Origin: Astropecten irregularis
Lineage: Eukaryota > Echinodermata > Asteroidea > Paxillosida > Astropectinidae
Assembly: GCA_963971285.1 (NCBI GenBank)
Contig: OZ020256.1
Coordinates: forward strand, 6,450,501-6,514,500
Direction: 5' to 3'
Length of the DNA stretch: 64,000 nt
In this document: piece by piece, positions 41,027-53,700 of the stretch
Layout of the letters: the number at the start of each line of letters is the position of its first letter
Numbering within the stretch: the first letter of the stretch is position 1
The notes under the pieces: model-generated
The model's input: the letters and a program-made list of their open reading frames with translations, nothing else
What the model was told of the DNA's origin: nothing
The model's database searches: none
Position numbers and translations under genes: made by a program

Positions 41027-41701
41027 TCATTGTCCCCCTTGTGTATGAGGGGGCATCGTTAGGTGTTGCATGAGTCTCATGGATGACGGGTCTATGTCTG
41101 GGTTTGGGTTCAGGTTTTGCATCTGGTACTGAGGAAGACTCCCAAAAGGCTGCCGCTCTCGAGGGGAGGACGGGCTTGAGGCCAATGTGCCCCCTGGCGA
41201 ATTCGGCGAGCTTTGGCCGCGCGATAAGGGCGACAGGCTCGCTTCGGCCGGTAAGCCGGAGACGGACAGTCTGGATGAGCCCACCACTGTCTGTTCCATG
41301 CCAGAACTCATTCGAGCCCTGCTGAGGCTGGGCGTGGTGATGACGGGCGCGGTCAGGCAGGGCTGCATGTGGGACTGGCCCGGCTGGGGCACCAGGAAAT
41401 TGCCCGAGGGCATCATTAATTGTCTCGGGGAGTGCTGCTGGCTGGACTCGCCGCCGTGAAACACTAACTGTCTCCTCAGCAGGTCCTGTTGCTGCTGCTG
41501 TTCCTGATGCTGCTTTAGCTGCTCTTGCTGCTGCTGCTGCTGAAGCTGATGTTGCTGCTGCTGTTGCTGCTGCTGGAGCTGATGTTGCTGCTGCTGCTGT
41601 TGCTGCTGAAGCTGATGTTGCTGCTGTTGCTGCTGGTCTTGGTGCTGCAAATGTGTCTGATCATCGCCAGGCTGTTGTTGCTGTTGCTGTTGCTGTTGCT
41701 G
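41027..41701 (-). CDS. CLOCK: CLOCK last exon: polyglutamine and C-terminus
   Basis: Begins directly after acceptor TTGTTAACAG with ten Gln codons, then [12 protein letters not shown] and a long Gln tract interrupted in a regular way by HQL, from a roughly 33-bp coding repeat of mixed CAG and CAA. It continues [20 protein letters not shown], a Ser/Pro region ([15 protein letters not shown]), and ends MPPHTQGGQ with TGA at 41029-41027. Long Gln tracts are known from Drosophila and vertebrate CLOCK. Tract length is probably polymorphic. Confidence 0.94.
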   Translation of the reverse strand, partial: QQQQQQQQQQPGDDQTHLQHQDQQQQQQHQLQQQQQQQQHQLQQQQQQQQHQLQQQQQQEQLKQHQEQQQQQDLLRRQLVFHGGESSQQHSPRQLMMPSGNFLVPQPGQSHMQPCLTAPVITTPSLSRARMSSGMEQTVVGSSRLSVSGLPAEASLSPLSRGQSSPNSPGGTLASSPSSPRERQPFGSLPQYQMQNLNPNPDIDPSSMRLMQHLTMPPHTQGGQ

Positions 41702-44700
41702 CTGTTAACAAGAACACATTTAATACAGTAAATCCCTCACATCATGGCTAAATAGTTGTGACTTTTTTTGTATTCCCCTTAATACTAAAGAATAAACTCA
41801 AAAATGTGTGTTTGCATTTTGATGATCACATTAGATTTTTGTCTCATATGTTGTATCTGTGTCAGGATACCAGGGGCCAATTTCATAGAGCTGCTTCAGC
41901 ACAAAACTTGCTTAAGCATGAAAAGTCTTCCTATTCAAACAGAATTACCAACCACACTTTCATGCGATGTTTACTGCTTTTGACTTGTATTTGGTCATTG
42001 TTTGCTATTCCGGTAAGCACAAAATTTGCTTAAGCATGAAAAAGTCTTCCTTGATCAAAACAGGATTACCAACCAAATTACCATGTGATGTTTTAACCAA
42101 ATTATCAAGTGATGTTTACTGCTTTTGACTTGTATTTGGTCATTGTTTGCCAAGTGTAACATTCACAAGACGTTTTGGCTGGCAAATTGATTTTATTTAC
42201 AAAGGTTTTTGGTGCTTAAGGCTACAAGAAAAATGTTTTTCTCAAGTAGTTTTCAGCAGTGAATTAACAAAATAATAATCATCATCAAATTTTCCATTTT
42301 CTTGATGTGGTAAATAAAATCTTGCAAAATAAATCCTTTCTTCATTTCCTATATTAAACAGTAATACGGATGTAATTTGAATAAGCCTTTCAACTAAATG
42401 GGATTTTTTTCGGCTCAATGTTTGGTTGTCTTCCTGTGAGCAAATCTTTGAACGAACCGTGTCCTGGGCCATCGGTGGGAAGAAAGCTTCTGCAAGTTGG
42501 GCACCAGTCTGCTGCATAGCCATATGCTGTCCAGTGGCTGGGTCCGTTGCCAGACTGGCTCTAGCTGCCGGTTCCATGGTGGGCGTTGAACATTGCATAC
42601 TGGACTGTGACTGTGGGTCTGTGTGATTCGGATTCAAAGATTAAAGTAGTACTGAGATTTGAAGAAATCCAAAATCCAAAACCTCTTCTGAAGCTACATA
42701 AGTTGTTTCAAGCAACTTGGAATGCTTGTAAATTGAGATTGAAGACTTTGTACTCAGGTTATTAAAGTTAACGTGGGGTGTCGTGGCCTAGTGGTCTGGC
42801 ATGTCATATTCAAGATCTTGTGGTCAACCTACATATGTATAGATTGTGGGTTCGAATCCAGCTAAGGGGTACTGATGCTTGCATCCTTGACCAAGATGCT
42901 TTGTCACATATATTGCTTTGTAACTGTGAGGGTAGAGATGGTTTCGTGCTTGAATTGTGAGTTATAGCAGCCAGGGCTGTACATGTATACTACTCCCCAG
43001 GGAGTTGAGATGGTTTCAGAAAAGATGACATAATGTAGCCCAATGACCAGGGATTATGATAATGCTCAGTAGAAAATACACATAGTTTCTGTGCTCTATA
43101 AATGACTTATTATCATTTTACTTTCTGACCAAAACAGCAAACAGAGGGAGGGCCAGGGGTAAAAAACAGCAACAATCACTTTGACAAATCCACACAACTT
43201 GACTGTTGAAACACATGGCATGTCTTCAAAATGCATTCATTTACTGGCAATTTTTTTTGTGGGGGGAGGGGAGTGAGTGAGGGGGGGTCAAAAAGCCTCA
43301 TGTGATTTTGTCTGATGTGATAGGATTTTATCTGCTGCCATGCAGGTAGGGTTTGGCGGAAGGGGTACATACAACTAAATTGATGGGGTTTCATAGAGAA
43401 ACGGCTTTTCAGAAGAGTGAGGACGTGTCCCAAATCTCTGGCTGCGGTCGCAAATTACCGGTACACACGCACATATGGCAGCCACTGGCTAGCTGTTTTC
43501 ATAGACTTGTGTGTAATTTGCGGACACAGCCACAGATTTGGGACACGGCCTGAGTACACATTACAGACCATAACCGATAGGGACTTAAGGTTGTAAGTTC
43601 CCTGATATCGATTAATTATTGCTTTCCTTCTTGCTAACCTTCCCCTACAATCGAAACACAATTTCTGTTATTCAGTGGCACTGCAGTAGTACACACAAGA
43701 TGCCTACCAATGTCACATTAGGGCCATTTTAGTGACCAGTGGTCGATTATGCCAAACTCATTGTAACTTACTATCAATCGTAGGACTTCATTGCAGCCCT
43801 ACTATTCTGTTATTCAGTGGCACTGCAGTAGTACACACAAGATGCCTACCAATGTCACATTAGGGCCATTTTAGTGACCAGTGGTTGATTATGCCAAACT
43901 CATTGTAACTTACTATCAATCGTAGGACTTCATTGCAGCCCTACTTAGGATACGATGGGTTATCCTTTGTAACTGGAGTTGCGATCGATTGTAGGGCATT
44001 GTGAAAACAACCCCAGGGGCTGATTTCACTAACGCTTTGCAATCATCACTAAAACCCAAATCCATCGCTATACGGAAACATCTAGATTCTGACAATGCAT
44101 GGACATTTTTTGACCAACAACATCATGACACCCATTCTATAATAATCTGCACTGCGCAACGACTTTTCCGTGATATGACGTAACAAAACCAACTTGAGTC
44201 ACTTGTGACTCATTATTGCTTGGACAGATCACATGTGACCTTAAAACTGTATGATCTTAAACATGGCTTCCATAGCAACATTTACACACACTGTAAGCAG
44301 GGGCCAAATTCATAGAGCTGCATAGCACATAAAAATTGCTTAGCACAAAAATAGCTTGCCCAATAAAACAAACCACCATTGAAATTTCCATTTGATATTC
44401 ATGGTCAGCAAACAACGACCAAAGAACAATTGCAAGTGATACACAACACACGGAAATTTGGTAGTTAATCCCGTTTTTACTAAGACAGAAATGTCATGCT
44501 TAGCAAATTGTTGTGCTAAGCAGCTCTATGAAATTGGCCCCTGATGGTGCACTGAAGCTGCTGGCTTGTCAAAGCAAGCAATCGGGACAATGATTTTCAG
44601 GCAAGCAGTGATATTTACCGGTTTGTAAGGCAGGGAAGCATTTTAAGTTTGAGGGGCTCGGGGAACACATTGGGGGCGGTAGATGCTACATGCTACAAAC

Positions 44701-47700
44701 CTGATTCCATGGCCTGCCGGCTCAGAACGTGGTCTAAGATGCTTTCATCCATGATGACATTTCCGTCGGCTACGGATTTATCCATTGGTTTGTAACGTGG
44801 GCGTTTGCAAACAAAATAACAGCTCAATATATAATACGCAGAAATTGGCCATGTTCAAGGGGACGTTTTGTGGAATTTTCAAGATTTTATAAATTTACGT
44901 TTGTTTTAAACCCGATGTCATTATCCCAGGAAGAAGAACATCAGTGACAAGTTGCATTACTTTGGCTAATAGGGCTCCGCACCCGAGCTATTTATAGAAT
45001 ACTTCCTTTGTATCGACAGCTCTAGTTGCCCGGATGTTCGGACAAATATCACAACGTTTACATGTAAGTTAATGCGGCAACGTACGACTTGTTTGTCCGA
45101 ACATCTGAATGTGATGTCACGAGCACGCAGAGCCCTATCACATACTGACATATCACTGCTTGATGGCCATTTTTATGGTAAACAGCGACATTTTCATTTT
45201 CAAAGTGCTCCTATTCCGTATAAGCACAAAAAGCATGCAAACCTTCTGGGCCAATACCATAGAGCTGCCCAAGCACAAAATTTGCTGTAAGCATGAAAAA
45301 GTCTTCCTTGATCAAAACAGGATTACCAACCAAATTATCATGTGATGTTTACTGCTTTTGACTTGTATTCGACCATTGTTTGCTGAGTATAACATTCACA
45401 AGGAGTTTTGGCTGGCATATTGATTTTATTCACCTAGGTTTTTGGTGCTTAAGCAGCTCCAAGAAATTAGCCCCTTGCGCCCAGCCTAAATCTCTACATA
45501 CTTTTTCAATATGATTGCTTTAAGAAGCAGCTCGTCTGCAAAGGTTGACATAAAAAAATGCACTTTTAAGCAGAGTTAAGAGATCAGCCACTGAGCTCCA
45601 TATGGTTGCCGAGCACAAATGCTGTTATTGCTTTGTAAGTAGCAAACATTTATTCCACCAAAACATCCCTTGAGAACCGGATGTGCACTTTACATGCATG
45701 ATGCAACGTGCCATTTTGACTGCTGACCTTTCCTTGCTGTCTAGCAATCCCAAAATCTTCTCTACTTGGAAATATTTTCTACACATATGCCCCCATGAGG
45801 GGCCAAAGCTACACAGGGCAAAAACATAATTCCATAGGCTTATAAAGTAAAGGTACATCATCATGCAGGAACCAAGTCACTTTCAATTTCAGTGGCAGAT
45901 CTACGGGGGGGGGGGGGGGGGGGGGGGGGGGGGAAGGGTGAACACCCCCCTTCCACATCTTCCCCCCCCCCTCAGGCGCTTCACGCCCTCGCAGTGCCTG
46001 GCAACAAAATTTCACTCCAGGTAAACCCTCCCCCACCCTTAGCAAAAAGCTAAATCCACCCCTGATTTTAATACATGGATGCAATCTTGGCTGTGTTACT
46101 TTTGGCTTATTATTCAATGTTTCAGGTACAAACTACGTTAATATAGAATGTTCCCATGAGTCTCGTGTTTTGCAACCTCATGCCGGTTTTAGAAATCACG
46201 CAGTGCCTCTGACGCAAAGCACACGTAAATAGAATGCTCATATTAATTTCGGGATAAACAAAAATGTTTACCTGGTTGGCCACTTGGTTGCATGAGCCCT
46301 TGGAGGTAAGGGTTGCTGTGGAGCAGAAACTGCTGTGCCACTAGCAGCTGCTGCTGCACAGCCTGTAGTTCCTTCTGCTGCTGCACGATGGCGTCCTGCA
46401 GCTTCTGATGTCGCTGCACTAGCTGCTCTTGGAGCTTGATCTGCACCATGACTAGCTCCGGTGCCAGGGTGCTCTGCTGCTGCTACATGTAGCAAGAACA
46501 AACAATGAACAATGACACAACCATCACTTTCGAGGTTCCTCTCCAAACATGTTTGGATCGTGTAAATCATGATTTGATGTTTTCCTTCATTGACATTTAG
46601 GCCTATCATTGTAAATCATTCTGATGATTTTCAGATTTGAACTCTTACAGCCTGGGTTTGATATCACCAAACTCATCGTACTTGTAACTCACTATCAATT
46701 GTAGGACTTATGAATGCATTGCAGCCCTAAGTAGGATATGATGGGTTATCATTCATAACTGGAGTTACGATCGATTGTAGGGCTTAATTGTGACATGGAA
46801 CCCTGGGCACTTTAGCTAAGAACCTTCAAGAATATGGTAAGCCCTGGGGTCATTTTCACCAAACTCATCGTAACTTACTATCAATCGTAGGACTTATGAT
46901 GCATTGCAGCCCCACGTAGAAGTCTTAAGATACAATGGGTTATCCTTCGTATCTCGAGTTACGATTGATCGTAGGGATTCGTGAAATCTCTTTGAAATTT
47001 TGATCATGAGATACTTTTCCTCACGTACAAGTACTGTAGTTGTAAGGTAAATCTAAAACAATTCTGCTGTGGGCCCAATTTCATGGAATCCGTTATGTAC
47101 AGCCTATTTTTGTGCTTACAGGCACTGCTTTGCGTTAAATTTATTTCATGGAATCTGTAAGCAAGACTTTCGGCACTTAATCTATCAGCGAAGAATTTCT
47201 AGGCTAACCTTAATTTTTTAAAGCTAACGCACTGTCATGCATTATGTAGAATGTCCTTGCTATACCATTACCAGAAAGAAAACTCTCTTGTGAAATACGC
47301 AAACCGTATTAAGCAAAAATAAGTCTGCTACCATAAGAGAAGACTTTTCGGTTATGGTATCTGATTCCATGAAATTGGTCTACGAGCAGTGGTCCAAAAT
47401 TACTGTCGCAAGGGGCTACATTTTCCAGTCCTATCTTACCTGGGTTTGCATTTGGTTCTGGCTGTTATAGTCACTGGCTAGCTGTGCGCTGACTTTGGAA
47501 GATGAGCTCGGTAGTACCTCTTGATTGGACAATAGATGGCTACTGTTGTCTGTCGACACAAACAAGAGAAAGGGAAAAGTTGGCCAATTTCAAAACAAGG
47601 TGAGCTTTGTCGAATGGTTGAATACAGCAGGGAATTCTTGGCAAACTATGGAATTGTCTTCATTCATTTGACCTTTCTATATTTGTAGTGCATGCCCATG

Positions 47701-50700
47701 GAACTTATCGAAAATATCCCAAAACAGACTTTGCTCAAAGCACAGGTAAAATAGTTGCTAGGGCTGGTGCTGAGTGATGTACATGTATACGTTGATACAT
47801 ACTGTACTACATACGGACATTAGATTCAACTAAGAATAAGTACCCAACTTCACACCGCTGGAACGAGTGACTCAACAGTGAAATTCCATATGTCGTTGTT
47901 GTGCAGCTTTCTTCTAGAAATAAATACAATTTTGAATTTCGCGGGCCAGCAACTGTACACATATACACCAATTCGACGGCACGACATACCATCCGCCATT
48001 ACTGCAGTGTCCCCTCTTTGTATAATACACACCACAAGGCCAAATACATGAATCGCGCCTCGGATTCATGTAAATACGTAAATATCTCAATAATGGAGAT
48101 TAATACGTGTTTACCCATAGAGTTAGATAAAAAACTAGACTGCAAACTTTTTATTTAACGTGCACGTTGTCTGCACTCCGGCGTGGATGCGTAGCCGGCA
48201 TCTTTCTTGGGGTGACTGAGCAGCTGCAGTAGAATCCAAATACGGTACCCGGATGTTACTCGGTGAACTACGCGCAATGTGTGTGACGCGACGGGTATTT
48301 TATGCGCAGTGCTGCTCGCACGAACTGGGGTAAGAATATGTATGCACAATTTGAAACGGGACGCGCGCATTTGCCCTTGTTTGGTTTTAGACAATATTGC
48401 CAGCCATAGTTCAGGTATCACGCGCAGAGTGAACACTCTAGTTTTTTATTTAACTCTACATGTGTTTACCACAAGATTACCCGCTGTCATTTACATGCGT
48501 ATGCGAAGTGCTGAAGACAGACTATCTTCAATAAGCACAGATGGCAAACCTTATAGTCAGACCACAGGCCTGGGGCCAATTTCACGGGCCTGCTTAGCAC
48601 AAAATTTTGCTAAGCATGACATTTCAGTCCTAATAAAAACAGGGTTAACAACCAAATTTCCATGTGTTGTGTATCACTTCTGATTGTTCTTTGGCTGTTG
48701 TTCACTGACCATGAATATCAAATGGAATTTGTGACTGTGGTTTGTTTTATTGGACAAGACATTTTTGCGCTAAGCAAATTTTTGTGCTTAGCAGCGCCGT
48801 GAAATTGGGCCCTGCTGCTGTAAAACACAGAGTGGTATAACGATAACTAACCTGTACAAGTGCTTTTCTGACTGCTGATGCTGGATAGGAGTGGTGGGGG
48901 CACGTAGTTGGGTCTCGGTGGGTTCAGTCTCGGTGGTTTATGCCTCGGTGGGTTGGGCTGGACGGACGGACCTGTAGGCTGCATGGGCGGACGTATGGTG
49001 GGCACACCAGCAACTAAAACAGCGAGATGAGAAACAGTGATCAATGCAAGTACAAACCACGCTGGGCCTGGACCCAATTTCATAGAATCCGTTACAGCCT
49101 ATTTCTGAGCTAAGTGTAAAATCTATTCCTTGGAATCTGTAAGCAAGATTTCCCTGCTTAATCGGTTAGCAAAGAATTTCTAGGCTTACCTGTCATGTGC
49201 ATTCTGCAGAATGTCCTTGCTAATAGCATAGTGAGAAAGAAATCTCTCCCGTGATATACGCTAACTACAAGCAAACAAAGTCTGCTATCGTATTAAGCAA
49301 AGAATTTTTGCTTACGGTAACAGATTCCATGAAATTGGGCCCTGGTCGTCTAGAAGTCACTTATATACTCAAGATTCTGAACTTCATTCTTAAGAAGGAG
49401 GCAAAATTCTCTGAAAAAAAATGCCTTTTATAAGTAGCTTAATACAGGGTTGATATAATGTGTGCTTAATTGGCTTCTGGGATTGAAAAAATGCGTGTCC
49501 CATTATAAGTGCCTTCTCAACAGGGCCAAATATCTGCTTACCACAGAATTCGGTGCTTACGATCCACATTCTCTGCTTACAGGGTTAGTTCTGAATTTCT
49601 ACACTAATCGAGTAAGCAACAAGTTCTTACTTTACGAGAACTATGCACGTGCACAACGGAAAATGTTTTCCTTAATCAATGAAATAGAACCTGGTAAGCA
49701 CAACATTTCCTGCTTTCATAAGCGCTGATTCTATGCTTTTAAGCAGAGCCCAAAAGCTTACCACCGTGAAATGTGTCCACCAAGGCTTTGGACTTCTTGT
49801 GCTTTTTGAGGTAGTGGTCACCGTCTATGGAGGATACCGGTGATGTGGAGGCTGACATGTCTGAAGTGCTGGTGTGCGAGTCCATGGGGGCACCACTGTC
49901 TGACTTATCCGCGGCTATCCTCGAGTCCTCCGTCAGGTTCAGTGACTGGTTTACGTCATTGCGGACTTCTGCGTAGCTACAATAGAATATTCAACAACAA
50001 ATAATCAGCCTATTTGAGTGGCAGGCCTTCCCCTCTTGCCCGACCAGACATTGTTTGCATTTTATGGAGAGTCCCCATAGGCAGTGGTGACGTATGGGCA
50101 ATACTGACGTGTGCGCCGTGGACAATATTGAATAAACAGCAAAAAAGGTACAGTGGCTCACATACATGTATAAACCTGTGAATGCATAGGGATGCTATGC
50201 TGCAATTGCTCACAGGCAAAAATGCAAACCAAACTGAAGAAGTTACATGTACAATGTACTGCATTTTTTCACAGCTCTTTGTACGTACATGTACCGGTAC
50301 TTTGCATTCATGCGTTTATAGTTTCAGGCAAAATGTGAATAGATGCTCAAGTTCTAGGCCAAATGAACAAAACATGTTGTGGTACTTTGTAAAGTTCATT
50401 GTCTCTGTATTCTCCTATTTTTTGTTTGTTTGATTTTTGTTTGTTTTTATTAAGGCGTTATTCTTTCAAAATGCCCTTAGGTACCAGTAATACGGTCACT
50501 GAGCTGGTTACGATAGTCTCAGCTAGATGAGATGAGCGAGACACAAATCCAAACATACTTGACTACTTTGTGCATGCAGACGATGAACTCGGGTTTGGAG
50601 TTCCACTGGTTGTACGTGATGTAGTTGCGAGTTTGGAGCCATATCCACTCCTGCCCTTTGGTGAGAAACCTGTAGTAGCACGATATGCCCTCGCTGGTTT

Positions 50701-53700
50701 GTATTACTGTTGGGGGAATGGAGAGAGTTGAATTGTGGTGCGTTAAAAACACTTACATTACCAAATACTTACATTCAACTGGCATAATACAGAATTTGTA
50801 TAAAAGGTGACAAACAGCTGCAGACTGTTCATAATTTGATTTGTAAAAGGAATAAAACAAACCTGTGAAATTTTCAGCTCATATCATCGTCGAAAATTGT
50901 AGAAAACAGTGAAAAATGCTCACAGGAGCTTTGATCCAACTCAGAAATGTTTTCGGTCGCTGTTTTGCTAATTTCTGGATAAATACAACATTTCAGCCAG
51001 AAACATTTAAACGGTATGTTTCTACCAGCACCATCTTCATATCCTGAAAGTTATATATTATCTATGAACATTTCTGTTTGGGTATGTTACCAATCCTGTA
51101 CTTACCTTTAAGAGAATGGACCATGGGCATTGATATTAATGTCATTTTTCTATAGTGTGATGCTTTCTCATATCATTTGAGATCAGACCAATTTATCTTT
51201 CGTGACATTAAATTAATAAGGAAAATGTGATCCTAGCAGGTTGTTTTTGCTGCAAAATATTATTACATGATTCACCTAAGTAGATCCTTGTCATTTGATT
51301 GAAGGATTGTATGTCACATGATATTTTATACATCTATAACTATTTCATGGCTTACGTCATAAATGTTGAAATTTGTTTCATTCACCGTGTATTTTGGTTC
51401 AATTCAGTAAATTCCCCTGCATGCAAAGTATTTATGTAATTGGTCAACAGAGGGCGCGTGTTATATGATCATGATCTCTATGGGTGCACCACACTAAATA
51501 AACTCCCATTGACTTTAGTGTAAAATACGTCAACTTCACAGTTCAAAAAATCCCATCCAGGAGTCTCTCAGTGATTGGTGCAATAATTCAAAACAAAGCT
51601 TGAACCCTCATCTGCCCGATTCCTTTCAATTTTTTTATAGTTAGCCGATCAGATTTTTTGCTAATTGCCCCAAGAAAAAAACACCCCCAAAATGTCCATT
51701 TTCCCGAACCAACTTGCAGCCGGTTTTCATGAAGCAACCTACCACGTTCAAAACAATGTAGTTCCACATTTTAAGCCAAAATTTCTCAAGTCTCCACAAC
51801 AGGCTGAAGCACTGAACCCCCAGGTTGTCATAACCAGTCAAAACTACACAATATATTAATTGCACGACCCCCCAAATTGCATATTTAAAAAACATTTGAG
51901 GGTACACACATTATGATAATCAGCTCGGCGCATTGATTTTTGAGCTATTTAGTGTGGTGCACCCTGTAAGGGGGGTAAACTTTCAAAATTGGTTGTCCAA
52001 TTAGGCTCAAAATGTAGAGTTTATGACACTGATCTCATATGTGAAAACAAAATTGAAAAATATTATTGCGTTTCTCTACGGCACGGCTTAATGTGTTAGG
52101 TCGTTGACCCGTGGTGGCCATACAAACGTGCACATTCTCCCTTATAATATTGTGTACACCCCATGGAAAGTCGGGCTCTGAATCCACATATTATTTTCTC
52201 ACAAAGTTATTTTATGCCTATTTTAGGATGCAATGATGCTCCGGCCATTACATATAATTTAATTAATCAAGGTGAGGGTGTAATTTCACACGGAAAAGTG
52301 TAAGGTCAAGGTTGGCACGTGTTTTTTTTTTTTTTAGGGGGGGGGGCGTTTCGTTTGTTCAGTGGAATATTTCTGACCCAGTATCCATACTGAGACATAT
52401 GATGAACTTTTTATGGGATTAATCAATGCATATTACATTTCACCAAATTTCGCTGCTCTTGAGAATACCATCTCCCCTCTGAAAAGTGAGAAAGAAGCCA
52501 TTAGGGTTGTCAGCGGGTGGGCGGGGCTTGCTAGGGTTGGGTCTAGGTCTGGGGCCCCGGCTGGGGTTAGGGTTGGAATCAGAGCGATTTAGGGTTAAGA
52601 ACTGGTCCTAGGGTTGAATTTTGGGGGCTAGGGTTACAATTTAGGGGATGGGGTTGGAATTTCGGCCAGCTAAGGTTATAATTTTGGGTCTACAGGGGCC
52701 GATTTCACGAAACTCGTCTTATCTTAGGATCGATCTTAGGACTTAGGAAGAGTCCCGGCTCTAAGATCGATCTTGGCTATGACGTGTCCTAAGACCGATT
52801 TCACCAAACACGTCTTCCGCAAGATCAGTCTTACGCAAATGACATTACAAAATACAACGGCTGTACCATGTTTGATTGAAAATTGGAGCGAATGCATGCA
52901 ACAGCCGTAGTTTTAAGTGCGCAGCACGAAGTAAATTCAAGATGGCTGATTGGTTGTTGTTTCGGAAGAAAACTTTCCGTCTGCTAAAATAAAATATTTG
53001 TCAGCTCTTAACGTACTCACATGGGTGACGGGCTACAAAAAATTAAATCATTTGCCACTTTTTCTTAAACTTGGTATAATCCAAGCTTTTTAATGGAACT
53101 ATCTTCTAAGTATTTCCTCGTCTTTTAAACTATCGAGTGGCTTTTTCCGGTCACGGAATATTAACTCGCCTAAACCAACTGCCCGCCGAGCTTCGTGACA
53201 GAGCAAGAAGCGTAGGCGCCATTGTTGCTATTCAATTTATACGTGTTCGTGCAGATAAGACGACCCTCGGACCCGTCCTAAGTTAAGACGAGTTCAGCCG
53301 CGTTGCTATGGAAGTTGAGAAGCGTTGAACGCATCTTAACTTTGGTGAAATCGATCCTAGGACGCGTCCTGACATAGGACGAGTTACCCTTCCTAAGACG
53401 CGTCTTAGCGTTTCGTGAAATCGGCCGCTGGGGTTAAAAGTTGGGCCACCTTCGTCTAAACAAAACTTGTAGTGTGTAGAAAAGACAGTGTATTTGTGTA
53501 ATACAAGGTTTTATGCGTATTAGGAATGATGTTTTCGGGAAATATTTAACAAAATCTGATGAAAAACTTGGTCTTATACAGCTTTTTTCCGTTCTCGCCT
53601 CTAAAAACAGAGTGGTGGCGCTATCACAAAATGGCTTCAGATGCGCCGCCATCTTGTGTACTATGGGGTGCACCACACTAAATAAACTCCCATTGACTTT

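Noticed and set aside
41525-41731. Leu-rich frame on the plus strand
   Set aside because: Antisense shadow of the CLOCK polyglutamine exon (CTG/TTG in place of CAG/CAA).
51641-51907. Open frames of 64-91 codons on both strands of the M7 pair
   Set aside because: The frames exist in both near-identical copies only because the copies are recent. No domain is recognisable, and they lie inside a short inverted-repeat element.
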